Of a DNA stretch of 64,000 nucleotides, positions 35,398-46,184 are shown in pieces. The stretch's first letter is position 1. Every line of letters starts with the position of its first letter. A program made the position numbers and the translations under genes. Where the stretch lies: positions 1 to 64,000 of the forward strand of contig JAOALB010000077.1 of assembly GCA_025331125.1 (NCBI GenBank), given 5' to 3'. A model generated the notes under the pieces. It had not been told where the DNA came from, did not search any database, and saw only the letters and a list, made by a program, of their open reading frames with translations. The stretch comes from Mycogone perniciosa (Eukaryota; Ascomycota; Sordariomycetes; Hypocreales; Hypocreaceae).

Positions 35398-36925
35398 ATG
35401 GCGCCTCCTCTAAGCCCTGTTGGCATTATTTATCAAGCGTTGATTCAAAGTATGTTTACAAAACACCCTGCAATTTCACTCTACCGGTATATACTTGAAC
35501 ACTTTGTGCTCCGTACTTATACTCCTTTTTGCAGGCAACTGCCAGACTTTCCTCGGAAACGATGTAGACGTCGACATCGTCTCACAGCTCGACTCCACGG
35601 GCACATGGCGAGTCCACGTCCTCAAGACAGAGCGCGGCAAACGCACGGCCGTTCTGTCCGAAGCATCCCAGTCACTCCAGGGAGCCTTCATCGAGCTTCA
35701 TCGCAAGTCGGCCAAGGCAGTGGACAACTTCGTTGCCGCCAATGGCTTCGATCTGCCGCCTGAGGTATCTACACGGACATCCCGCCGACACCACCACCAC
35801 CACCACTACCATCGAGGATGTGAAAAGGAGAGGTCATCTTCCAGTGAGCATTTGGAGATTGTGTCTGTGGGGTCAGACTCGGCATCGCCGATCCCAAGCG
35901 AGAGCGAGAATGAGGACGAGGGCGAGATTTCGGCCGAGTCAGAGTCGGATGATTCACTTGGTAGGAATGCCCTTGGAGGGCGTCGGTGCAGAAAGACACA
36001 TCGCAGAGGGTCACGGCGCATGACGAAGAAGCAGGATGGACCGTCTGGAAGTGGTGGCCCTGCTCACCGACCTGTTGTGATACACAACCTCCCAACAGCT
36101 TCGGCACCAGGGGCAACATCAACGACGATCAAGACGACAGCGCCAATTCCCGCACCGACATCGGTTTGTGTGCCACCGCCACCAGCTCCTATCGCCGCGA
36201 CGAGGCATTTCGGGGGCTTCAACCCAACAGCTGGGCCCTGGCGAGGATCATGGCATGGTCCGACTGTGGTCCCTCCTCCTCCTCCACCACCAGGTGTCTT
36301 TAGGCCAGGAACCCTGATGCAAGGACCTCAGCCTCACTCTAACTTCACCCCATCAGCTCCAGTAATCTCAAATCATCACCATCGCCAACAGGTCAGGCCG
36401 CAGCCGCCACCGCCGCCTCCACAGCCAATGGGTCTGCAACAGCAGAAACTCGCACAGCAAATCCGACACCAGCAGCAGAGTCAGAACCAGTCGCCACCAC
36501 ACAAATTGCCCACCCACAGCAGCGTCATGCTACGCATCCGATGGCTGCCACACGGCGAGACAACCGTCCTGGACGAGTGCTACCTCAGCGTGCGAGCCGT
36601 GCAGAACCGTACGCTCCACCTGTTGCGTACGCGCGGGCTGGAGCTTCTGGAGGGTGTGTCGCCACTGGAGGTAACCCCCTCGGCCCTGGAGGCGCTGTGT
36701 GTGACTGTGAGAAGGCTGCGAGTCGGGGAGCAGGTGTATGTGCTGGGACCGGAGTTCCAGGATGACTTGTCCGCGCTGCAGGCTGAGCCCCCACAGTTCT
36801 TGGTGTTCGAGGTTGAGGTGACTGCGAAGATTGGAGGACAGGGGCAGCACCAACAGCAGCAGAGGCAGCAATGGTTGTTTACTGGTGTTGGGCAGGGGAA
36901 GACGGGGATGAACGGAGATGAGTAG
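35398..36925 (+). CDS. Uncharacterised fungal protein with poly-His, acidic and Pro-rich linker
   Basis: Two exons, 35398-35449 and 35535-36925, give 480 residues. I do not recognise the family. Residues 1-95 look like a folded domain (QSNCQTFLGNDVDVDIVSQL, WRVHVLKTERGKRTAVL, KAVDNFVAANGFDLPPE). A basic patch with six histidines follows near 103-108, then an acidic Ser/Glu region (about 115-160), an Arg/Lys patch and a long Pro/Gln/His-rich linker (about 200-345). Residues 345-450 look folded again (VMLRIRWLPHGETTVLDECY, LRVGEQVYVLGPEFQDDL), and the tail is Gln-rich. No signal peptide or membrane segment is evident. The two end domains joined by disordered sequence suggest a scaffold or nuclear protein, which is only a guess. 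Confidence 0.72.
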
Positions 36926-38488
36926 GTGGGTGTTAATGATTCATGAGCAAGCCAGAATGGAGTGAACGAGCGACACGGTTCATGATTTCTCTCTTATGAT
37001 TTTGCATTTGTCGTTTGTCTAATAGTCAGTCATTACAGCCAGTGCGTTCTCACTGTTTCTTCGTCCTATTAATGAAATTCCAAGTCTCAAAGATTTGCCA
37101 TGCCTTGCTGTGTCATACACCTAGCAATCCTCTCCTTTCCAGAGAGCCGTGTTGAATGGGGGCCGAACATGTACCTATCCAGCGTGCCACTCCTACTACA
37201 TCGATGTGGATCCTATAGTACTTGCATGAAGATATAGCTCATTCCATTCTCTGCGAATCGTAGATGGGTGGCCACCTGCAATGTAACCGCACGAGACCAT
37301 CTGAAATGTTGAAGTTGCGCGCCTTGCATGAAGGAGTTGCCTCGGTGCCACTTCCAAGCACACCGAAGCATACGTGTATCTGTGCAATGATGGCTGCACG
37401 ACATGTTATCCATCACGAGGAGGCGTTCAGGCATTGTTTGCCTCTCCGACTCGTTTTGACTGACATCCTTCGCCAATCTAGTTGGGCCATGATATTACGG
37501 TGAGAGTAGGCCGCCTCCCTGTGGCATTTCTCGGTCAAGTGCATAGATTATTCCCGTCGTGAGTTTGTTCACGAGTGTCTTTCATCTCGCCACGTCAGAG
37601 CTGGCTAGGTGCCCTGCTTTATGCAGAGCTGCTTGGCTCTTGTTCTCGTTTACGCAAACATGTATGATGTATGTATTACTCTCTCGCGCACACGTACTTC
37701 GTACCCACTGTGAATAAGTATGTGAATCAGATAATACGTGTTGTGATTCATCAACGGCATCCCTGCTGATGAGGGCTCGGTCTTGCGTTTCCGAAGCCGA
37801 GAGTGATACTATGCAAGTTAGATGCAACATGATACGCTGTGACTCCCACCGAGTTGCGTCACGCGGCTTTCGACTGGTTAACACGCATATATGCGGTCCA
37901 CTTACTGCCCATGATGTGAGGCACGAGGAAAAGCTGGAATGGGTGTTCCGAAACACAGACTCTGGTTGTCATGCGGGCCTTGAGTGCGGTCAAGGGTTTT
38001 GTATTCAATAATAGATGCCCGTATCACGGAGATTCTACTCCGTGGATTGGTGGCTGCTGCAGAGGCGGATACTAGCTGCGGTACCGGACTGGTGGGATGG
38101 GTGTCCGGAGGATACCATTAGATGCGTCCTATTGCTCAGGAGATGTGGTGGTCGCAGACGGTGAGGGAAAGTGAGGCTGACACCGAAGATATGTGTGTAG
38201 GGAGTGTGAATGAAGCAGCTGAGGGAAGCTTGATGAGGATTTGATAGACAGAGTTCGGAGCTATAGTATGATGCCTACAGGATGATTTGTTCCCTATATA
38301 TTTGTCATCTAAATCTCATCAGTCATAGCCAAGATGAACGGGGTCATATGATTCAGTTGATCTAATTAGGGTTTAGCTATTCATTTATGTATATGAATGC
38401 AATGAAGTTACTTGATGCTCCGGCCCGTTCCAAGGCTAATCGACACGAGAAGAGCACACATGTGCATAATATGGGGATTCTATCTATG
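36926..38488. other. Intergenic region
   Basis: 1.56 kb with no supported gene. It has one TACTTCGTA at 37695-37703 and TGTATGATGTATG-type short repeats near 37660-37680. Confidence 0.6.
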
Positions 38489-39451
38489 CTAATCTCTCTT
38501 CTTCTCTTGGGACTCTTTCTCATGTAAAGCTTTGAATGCCTTTACTATTTGGCTGTAACTATCTGCCAGCAAGACTATTGAATCATACGTCAACCCGGCT
38601 CGCCTAAACTTGATCTCACACGACGAAAACTCACCTAGCGGAACGATTACCCACGGTGCATTGAAGCCAACGTAGTAGATCCAGAAGTATACGAACTCGG
38701 GGCGGCTATAGGAAATGCCGTTGAAGCGGTACTCGGTCCAGCTTGTTGTGTAGTAGAGGCCTACGCCGAAGAGGTGCGCGGCGCAGACCATGACTTGGTA
38801 GACGTGGCGCGATGGGGCGTTGGTGAGGATGGCCAGGACGGCGAGGAGGCTGAGAGGCCCCCAAACCAGCTGAGAGATTATAGGCAATTAGATCATATGA
38901 TACTTCGTAGTCTGCAATATCAAATCTACGCCCCGGAACCAAGGGTCAGGCGGGTAGGGACGTACAACGGTGATGGCCTCAACGCAGAGGGTGAAGACGT
39001 CTGATGTGAGATAGCGGGAATCGGATAGAGCGTATTCTTTCCACAGCTGGGCGAAGAAAGTATTCATACTAGGGATGTCGGCGCCATGGTAGATGTAGTA
39101 TCCTTTGATCAAGCGAGTCAGTTACTAAGAATCTCGCGTTTCTGGTCTGTCAACAGAACAGACCCTCAAAGGCAACGTGCAAGAAGCCACCTATCGACGC
39201 ATGTCAGCGATGTGCACGGGCGAAGCAAATCAGCGGCGATGTCTACAGCACTCACATAGCGCAAACCACGGAGCGGCGAAGCGATCTATGGCCCGGAGAC
39301 GGACTCGGCTCCGGGCAGCCAAGACATAGGCCGTGAGGATGACGGCGCCGGTCAGGCCGCCGAAGAGGGGCAATAAGTGGCTGATAGGGGTGCGATTCGG
39401 CACATAGCCCGGGATGGGGGTGGAGAGGGGATAATACGGATGGCTCTCCAT
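38489..39451 (-). CDS. EBP/EXPERA-domain protein (sterol delta8-delta7 isomerase-like)
   Basis: Five exons (39256-39451, 39164-39190, 38966-39102, 38635-38869, 38489-38574) give 226 residues with about five membrane segments. It aligns by eye along the whole length of animal EBP: WFALC/GFLHVAFEG, LWKEYALSDSRYL, FTLCVEAITVLVWGPLSL, EFVYFWIYYVGFNAPW. Positions equivalent to the human catalytic residues His76, Glu80, Glu122, Thr125, Asn193 and Trp196 are His70, Glu74, Glu116, Thr119, Asn190 and Trp193, all kept with the same spacing within each pair. The C-terminus is lysine-rich (KESQEKKRD), a possible ER signal. Exon 2 is a 27-base microexon holding the catalytic His and Glu. Fungi normally use ERG2 for this step, so the physiological substrate here is uncertain. 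Confidence 0.88.
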
Positions 39452-40520
39452 CTTTTCTTATTACTGACAGATGGGTCTGGTGAAGAGCTGCGATAGCATT
39501 TCTTTATTCGTAGTGAAAGTCGGCCCGAGCTGATGGTTGAAGGGCACGGAGTACGAAGTAAGAGAAGATTATCTATTCGCGGCGAAAGTCGGTCCGAGCT
39601 GACGGCCGAAGGGCACGGAGCAACTCATTTTACACCAAGCAAGAAAGAAGATTCCCTTTTTGCAGTCAACATCAACCCCAATTCGTCTCGAATCGATTGA
39701 GACTTGAAGGTTGGGGCTGTTTCTTTCCATTCATTGAGTCCTCAAGAAGTCTCGCGCAATGTCTCCATGTCTGAGCAAGGCGCGTGCTTCTGACAGCCTG
39801 CAGCGGCTGAACCTGAACCCACATGGAGAACACGGAACAGGGCATCGAATATTAATACGGACTTGTCTTTAAGCTGGCATCTCGGTGGCTGTTTTGGCCT
39901 GTCGCCCGGGTTCGGTGCGTATCAATGCGCTCTTCCCTCGGCACATGGCGTTGATCGAGCAAGCTGTTTGGCTGATTCGTGTCCGTCTTGCCGTCAACAC
40001 GAATGCTAATGTCAATACTAGTAATGATTACAGAGCATTAGTGTCGGGTCTTTTGGCACTTTTTATGCTTATCACCGGCCAGTTTCCTCTTTGGGAAAGT
40101 CGACAGTCTCCCAGCAGGTCTGTTCAAGAGGCTGTCCTCTTTTCTGCAACTGAAATCGGAACATGTCCGCAGCTTATCACTCATGTTTGCTTGTTTTGTG
40201 CAGACGATAGACACAAGTTTTCATGGAAACATTCCCCGTAGGCGCACTGGCGGATCCATATCCAACAGGATGCATTAGAGCACCGGGGTGACCGAAGTTC
40301 AGATAACAGACAGTGATGATTGCGGGTCAGCACTCAGATCCTTTACTCTATGTGGATATATACCGTCACATCGTCCGATGGCCCGAGAAACCTGCAGAAA
40401 GCTTTCAAGCTCTTCTCTCCGTCAAAGGATTGTGTGCCTCCCGTCACAGTTTGTCGCTGTCCGTCCTATTGAACTCATCGTCCGTCAAACTGCACCCAAG
40501 GCATTGGCTACAGAGACGTT
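39452..40520. promoter_or_regulatory. Divergent promoter interval, EBP-like / phosphoesterase
   Basis: 1.07 kb between divergent starts. It contains the 49-bp imperfect direct repeat described separately and a TACGAAGTA at 39552-39560. No gene is seen; the frame at 39885-40241 has no family resemblance. Confidence 0.55.
39503..39620. repeat. Imperfect 49-bp direct repeat
   Basis: Copies at 39503-39551 and 39572-39620 align without gaps. They differ at eight positions, all transitions (seven have T or A in copy 1 against C or G in copy 2; one is the reverse). The 20 bp between them are unrelated. Confidence 0.9.
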
Positions 40521-42777
40521 ATGAGATCTCTTAGCATCGTGAGCGGGCTTGCTGCCCTGCTCCCCAGCGCTCTGGCCTGTGGGGGTGATAACTCTTGCTA
40601 CGGTCCTACAAACACTGTCGAGCACGTCCGTCACGTCAAGCGAATCCAGCCCGGAGCTCCCAATGCTCCGTATGGCCCCAAGGCTCCTCTGGAATGGGGC
40701 CAGATCAACTTCCTTCACACCGTACGCATCTCAATCGATCACCGGCAATGATATTCACACTAACTGGATAATAGACGGACACTCATGGCTGGCTCGAGGG
40801 CCACCTCAAGGAGCAAAACTATGGCGCCGACTGGGGTGACTTCGTCACTTTCAGCCGTCGCATGAAGCAGACAGCCGGTAACATGGGCGTCGACCTGCTT
40901 ATCGTCGACACGGGTGATCTACACGACGGCAATGGCGTCTCGGACGCCACAAAGATCGATGGCACCAAATCCATGCCTATCTTCGACGAAATCGCCTACG
41001 ATCTCATGACCATTGGTAACCACGAGTTGTATGTCAGCGAGGTCGCCTACGAGATGTTTAACACTTGGACCAAGAAATGGGGTGACCGTTATGTCACGTC
41101 CAACGTCAAAGTCTACAACCCAAAGACCAAGGAGTATGAGTACGTGGGCGCCACCCACCGATACTTCACCACAGAGAAGGGCATCCGCGTTATGGCCTTT
41201 GGCGTGCTCTTCGACTTCACAGGTAACAGCAACGCCTCGCAGGTGCTCAAGGCCAAGGACATGGTCGAAGAGTGCTGGTTCACTGAAGCCATCGACACGG
41301 ACCAGCCCATTGACCTTTTCATCGTCTTCGGCCACAACCCGGTCCGCCAGACCGACTCGGCCAGCACCTTCAAGATCGTCTGGGATGCCATCCGCAAGCT
41401 GCACCCTACCACGCCCATTCAGATCCTCGGTGGCCACAGCCACATCCGCGACTTTGCTGTGTACGACGACTCCTCTGTCGCCATCGAGTCCGGCCGTTAC
41501 TGTGAGACGCTCGGTTGGATGTCCATGTCTGGCTTCGACGCTCGCAACAGCGGCTATCACGGCATCAAGAACGCTCACGGCGTGCCCAACCCGACCCGTC
41601 CGGCCCGGCCCGGCTCCAAGTCGCCCTTTGTTTACTCGCGCCGATACCTCGACTGGAACCGCAAGACGTTCATGTACCACACCAAGCAGATGGAGCACAC
41701 GTATGACTACGGCTCTGGCCTGCGTGTTACGGGTGAGATTACCCACGTTCGTGAGGAGTTGAAGCTAGGTGACGTCTACGGATGTTCTCCTGCGACGTAC
41801 TGCATTGACTGCGTGCCCTTTGATAACTCGAGCAACATCTTCCCTGGTGTTGTCATGCCTGCCGTGTCTGCCATTGTTGTCAACAAGACCCGCGAGGACA
41901 AGTCCCGTCTCATCATTGGCAACACTGGTGCTATTCGGTTTGATCTGCACAAGGGCCCTTTCACTTATGACGACAACTTCATTGTCTCGCCCTTCCGGGA
42001 TGTCTTCCGCTACATCCCCGATGTGCCATATGCGAAGGCCAAGAATATCATTAACCAGTAAGCATACGCCCCTTTGCAATGATACTTCAAAACAGAAACT
42101 GACGGGTTTTCAGACTCAACGGGGGCGCTGTGGACAAGCGAGACCTTGCCACCATGCGCATTCCCCAGGATGAGTGCACGAATCCCTCTCTGGGACAACT
42201 GACCCGTCGTGAGATGCGCCAGCCCCGTGGTGTTGTTCGTCGCCAGGAGGTTGTCACTTCTGGATACGTCACTTCCGATGACTGGGGTACTGACGGTTAG
42301 TCTCCATCCACCTCAATTTCTTTCTTGCTCCCATGATGGATTGTCGGCGATCTAACAAAAGACCTTCGCAGGTGATGACACCACCCACTCCAAGATTCCC
42401 AGCTACAAAATCCCCGGCTACTGGCAGACCAAGGTGAACTTCCCCAAGGACAACTCTGACCCGAAGACGGTTGATCTCATCTTCTTTGACTTGTAAGTGG
42501 CAAACAAACACAGACTTTGGAAATCAAGACCCGGCGCCTAACCTTCACTTTAGCATCGAGTCGCGTATCCTTTCTAACCTTGGAACCGGCTACACTGCTA
42601 ATATGGTGAGCTGCTACATTGACTGCAACTTCACTTCCCAAGGTACGTTTCACAACCACTCAAACGATCACCCTGGTTTTTGTCTGTGTATACAGGAGCT
42701 AACTCGTTTTAGACTTCATGTTGCCATATGCCAAGCTTGCCTGGCAGAAGAATGTGAAGAACTGCCCGCTTGAATAA
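40521..42777 (+). CDS. Secreted/vacuolar calcineurin-like phosphoesterase, 5'-nucleotidase type
   Basis: Six exons (40521-40721, 40775-42057, 42114-42295, 42372-42492, 42554-42642, 42713-42777) give 646 residues. The start MRSLSIVSGLAALLPSALA is a signal peptide. Metal-site motifs of the metallophosphatase fold appear in order: TDTHGWL, DTGDLHDG, GNHE, FGHNP and GGHSHIRD. The rest resembles the C-terminal domain of 5'-nucleotidases (IIGNTGAIRFDLHKGPFTYDDNF). The protein looks like fungal homologues of yeast YHR202W, a vacuolar protein of unknown substrate. Cysteine pairs near the C-terminus (SCYIDCN, KNCPLE) fit an extracytoplasmic location. All introns are short with canonical ends. Confidence 0.93.
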
Positions 42778-43127
42778 GTTGGTTTAGCTGACTGAGCGGG
42801 AGTATGGGATTGGGGTTCGGGTGTATAAAAAGTGTTGTATTATATGAGACGGATAGATGTATGTGAAATGACGTGATGATATTGAGAGACACCTGCACAC
42901 GACCCTTGACTATCTATTTCTATTGCTGAGCCGTGAGTCAATGCTTAGTATAGAATCTCTCCTGGTCCTCCTCTCAGGGTTGACAATTCAACAACTCCAT
43001 GATTATAAACACCCAACGCCTTGCTTGAGATGCTTCCCACAAACCCACTCAATCCTAACTAAATATCTACTTTACATGCCTCCTCTTCCTCTACCCTGCT
43101 AGGATAGCCCCCAATCAAACGACTCAA
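42778..43127. other. Convergent 3' gap
   Basis: 350 bp between convergent stop codons of the phosphoesterase and PrpF genes. Nothing else seen. Confidence 0.6.
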
Positions 43128-44381
43128 CTAGTAATACACCTCACCCTTCATCAACACCCTCGCAGTCCTCAACAACCGCGCCTCCTCAATCCTCCCCTCC
43201 CTCACTGTCGTGCCCACATCTACAATCCCACTCGGATGCCCTATCCTCACCGTCTCCTTCACCCGTCCACCGATCAAATCCGACGCAATCGTCCCGCGAA
43301 GCTGCGACGCCGCCCCGAGACACAGCGCAAGTGTCAGAGGCGCAGCCTTGTGTGCCTGGCCCATGGACATGGCGAGGCACTGGATGTCGATGTCAGCGCC
43401 CCTGTTGGCGCTCCGCGGGAGCAGAAGCACAATCTTGGGCACGCTCTCCGTGTTGGGGTCCAGGCCCATTCTGGAGGCGCCGGCGCGGCGGATTTGTTCT
43501 AGGCGGGCTTTAAACGAAGCGTCTGCCTCGATGGTTTGCGGCGTCAAAGCCGCTGAAGCCGTGTCATCAAGACCAAGACTGGAGGTTGCGACAAAGACCC
43601 CTGGGTTCCCAACATCCACCAGCGATGCCGTGACGGTGCTTCCATCAGGTAATCCAAGTTCATCAACGCCATTGCCCGTAGGCAGCGCACGTCCTGTCTT
43701 CGCCCCCGCGGGATCTCGAAAACTCAAGGTGATTTTGGACTGCATCCCCGGCACGCCGTCCATGACATAGTCCCCCTCAGGGGAGTACATCAACGGACTG
43801 CCCTCGACCTTGAACCTCGAGACGATGACTTTGGAGGTATTCGTATTCAAAATCCTCACACTCGCCCAACGCTCGCCATTCGAATCCAACTCCACCGCCT
43901 TCATCGCGCTCTCAGACGGAACCAAACCCATATCCCACGCCGCGGGTCCCACAATGGAGGACATATTGCCGCAGTTTCCCGCCATATCCAGCGCGCCGTC
44001 CCGAATGCCGACTTGCACAAAGGTAAACTCCACATCCACATCTTTGCGCGTGGAAGCGCCGCCTAGGATCGCAATCTTGGACGTGGAGGAGAGGCCGGAA
44101 CCCATGCCGTCGAGCTGACGCCCGTGATGCGCGTCGGGAGAGCCCATTGCGGCGGGGAGGACGGCGTGCCATTGGGAAGGAGGCGGAAGAGCGTCACGGT
44201 GTATGACGAGTCCGTTGGAGGTGCCGGCGCGGACAAACCAGGCTGGGAAGTGGCGGAGGCCGGGAGATGATGGTGGTGAATGGGTGGTGATGGATCTGCT
44301 TATGGAATGTTTTAGGGTATTGGGATTGCGGAGATAGAGATGGCGCGTAGGCCGCATAATGAGAGATGAGGAGCAGCACAT
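43128..44381 (-). CDS. PrpF-family protein (2-methylaconitate isomerase-like)
   Basis: An intronless 417-residue frame. PrpF proteins isomerise methylaconitate in the bacterial methylcitrate route; fungal members are largely uncharacterised. Family segments visible: FVRAGTSNGLVIHRDALPP, PDAHHGRQLDGMGSGLSSTSK, FTFVQVGIRDGALDMAGNCGN followed by MSSIVGPAAWDMGL, DVGNPGVFV, and HPSGIVDVGTTV near the end. The first 40 residues are rich in Arg, Ser and Thr with few acids, which suggests a mitochondrial presequence. An internal ATG at 44357 (MRPTRHLYL) is an equally good start. Whether it works on methylaconitate or on another aconitate-like acid cannot be told. Confidence 0.88.
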   Translation of the reverse strand: MCCSSSLIMRPTRHLYLRNPNTLKHSISRSITTHSPPSSPGLRHFPAWFVRAGTSNGLVIHRDALPPPSQWHAVLPAAMGSPDAHHGRQLDGMGSGLSSTSKIAILGGASTRKDVDVEFTFVQVGIRDGALDMAGNCGNMSSIVGPAAWDMGLVPSESAMKAVELDSNGERWASVRILNTNTSKVIVSRFKVEGSPLMYSPEGDYVMDGVPGMQSKITLSFRDPAGAKTGRALPTGNGVDELGLPDGSTVTASLVDVGNPGVFVATSSLGLDDTASAALTPQTIEADASFKARLEQIRRAGASRMGLDPNTESVPKIVLLLPRSANRGADIDIQCLAMSMGQAHKAAPLTLALCLGAASQLRGTIASDLIGGRVKETVRIGHPSGIVDVGTTVREGRIEEARLLRTARVLMKGEVYY

Positions 44382-44636
44382 GGTGGATATGGCTGCGATT
44401 GTGAATGTGTGTCGCTACTCGTAGGAAATAAAATAAATAATCGGAGGTTCAGCCCGTTCATATTATCCATCTCGGCCGAGGCCGGCAAGCCGGGTCATGT
44501 TCTCCGCGTTTTCGCCGTCCGCTCCCCCGGATCGCCCCGGGCCGTTATCAATCAGATTCCGTACACTGCTAGTATTATCACGACTGGTGAAGCAGCTTCC
44601 TAGCTTTTCGACAAGCTTCGGGCTCTTCTCTTCGCC

Positions 44637-45305
44637 TCATCGCCAAAACCTCCTCATCACCCTGTTCGCATACTCCTCGTCCAACCCCCAGTTGTCCACC
44701 GCGTCCTTGATCCCCCTCTCCATCCTCCCCACGTACTCCTCCTTCGGCTTTGCTCCCTTCACCCTCTTGTAGTCCACATACACCAACACCTTCACCCTCG
44801 CTAGCTGCCCTCCGTCCGTATCCCGCGGATCCCTCCCCTGCGAGTCCCGCACATAGGTTGCCTCCAGATGCACCTTCTCATACGCCGACGGCACGCCCTC
44901 AAACCGATCCAACCGCTCCTCATCCTGCGGCGGCAGCAAATACAACAGCCCATACACGCCATTCTCCTCCTCTCCTCTTCTCTTCGGACTGCTGCTGCTG
45001 CTGCTGGAAGACGATTCAGGCACCTGCACGACATTGGCGTATCCTCTCCCGTTGATCAGCCACTTCCACCCTTTCAAGTATCCCAATCCCACAGGGGTCG
45101 AGAACGGGCACCGCTCGCGCATCTGCACGGTAGAGAGGTTGCTCCCGTAGGCAAAGTACAGGATCTCGTGCCTGTTCTCGTCGACCACTGTCATGACGCT
45201 GTCTTGCGAGTCTTGGCTGCTGCTGTTGCTGCCCTGCGAGTAGTCCATGGCGAGCCAGGCGTTGAACTTCCAAAGCAAGTGGTCGAGCGTGTCCAACACG
45301 GACAT
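44637..45305 (-). CDS. Gamma-glutamylcyclotransferase-like (GGCT/AIG2 fold) protein
   Basis: An intronless 222-residue frame. The signature YFAYGSNLS follows EILYFAYG near residue 50; downstream are QMRERCP, GYLKGWKWLINGRGYANVV, GVYGLLYLLPPQDEERLDRFEG (the Glu of the FEG matches the catalytic Glu of the family) and VYVDY. A run of nine serines interrupts the domain. Members cleave gamma-glutamyl amino acids or amines to 5-oxoproline; the substrate of this one is unknown. The first 40 residues are Ser/Gln-rich and probably disordered. Confidence 0.85.
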   Translation of the reverse strand: MSVLDTLDHLLWKFNAWLAMDYSQGSNSSSQDSQDSVMTVVDENRHEILYFAYGSNLSTVQMRERCPFSTPVGLGYLKGWKWLINGRGYANVVQVPESSSSSSSSSPKRRGEEENGVYGLLYLLPPQDEERLDRFEGVPSAYEKVHLEATYVRDSQGRDPRDTDGGQLARVKVLVYVDYKRVKGAKPKEEYVGRMERGIKDAVDNWGLDEEYANRVMRRFWR

Positions 45306-46184
45306 TTATGTGGAAAGAAGAAGAAGAGATGTAGTAGATGAGAGAAGAAGGTATTAAGTAGGGTTGTGTTTGGTGGTGGTAGTGGTAGTTTGTCCGCGAC
45401 TCTTAGCGTCCAGTATCTAGCTTTATATGTGTAAGAGAAGTAAAGGCCCAAGTTGGAAAGAAAGAGAAAAAGAAGAAGAAAGGACAGAAATCACGAGGCC
45501 TCCAGAGTCCTATTCCCCGTTGCACAAAAGATTCAGCCAAAGCCATGTAACCAAAGACAGTCGGGCACCGAAACCGTGGCTGGGCCAGGCAGCAGGTCGC
45601 CCTACTGCTTGCATCAGGAGCCGTGAATGCGATACATGCGATACTGTTACCTTTCCCCATCGTAACAAGGCATATTATTTGCTAGGCAGAAATGTGCCTG
45701 CATCCCTAGTTTACATACACGTCACTTGCTTCTTATTTGCTGCCATGGCTATGCTGCTCTGCTGCTTGTTACTGACTGGATGGCACCAGGCCAGCACAAC
45801 CCCCATGCAGCATTCGTGACCAGGTATCAAGGAATCATCATTCATGTCGTCTTTTCATATAATAAGTACACTATTAGATGGGCATGACTCTCCACCCACC
45901 ACCATACTGTCGTTGCATATTACTACCACTGCCCCTCAACAGATAGCCCATCGATCCAGCCGAGGCTGTGCAACAGCTGCCTAGTATGTATCCATGTTTT
46001 CTCGTGTTGCATAGAGTATAAATCCTTCCTCATTCCCTTTCATATTCGTGTTTCCTCCGCATGGTCTCATGTATATCTTCACTCCCCAGCTACCATCACG
46101 TCTCCGCTTCTATCAAGGTCATACGCTCGGTCTAGTACCAGCCTGGCTGAGCTTGCTGAAGGAGAAAAAAAAAGCAGACATAGT
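45306..46184. other. Intergenic region
   Basis: 879 bp with no supported gene. It holds the promoter of the GGCT-like gene and the 3' flank of STE11. GA-rich tracts at 45440-45485. Confidence 0.6.

Noticed and set aside
40919..41746. 275-codon antisense frame across the phosphoesterase gene
   Set aside because: It is a codon-bias shadow: low-complexity Val/Arg/Gly-rich translation, no family resemblance, and the sense strand has clear metal-site motifs.
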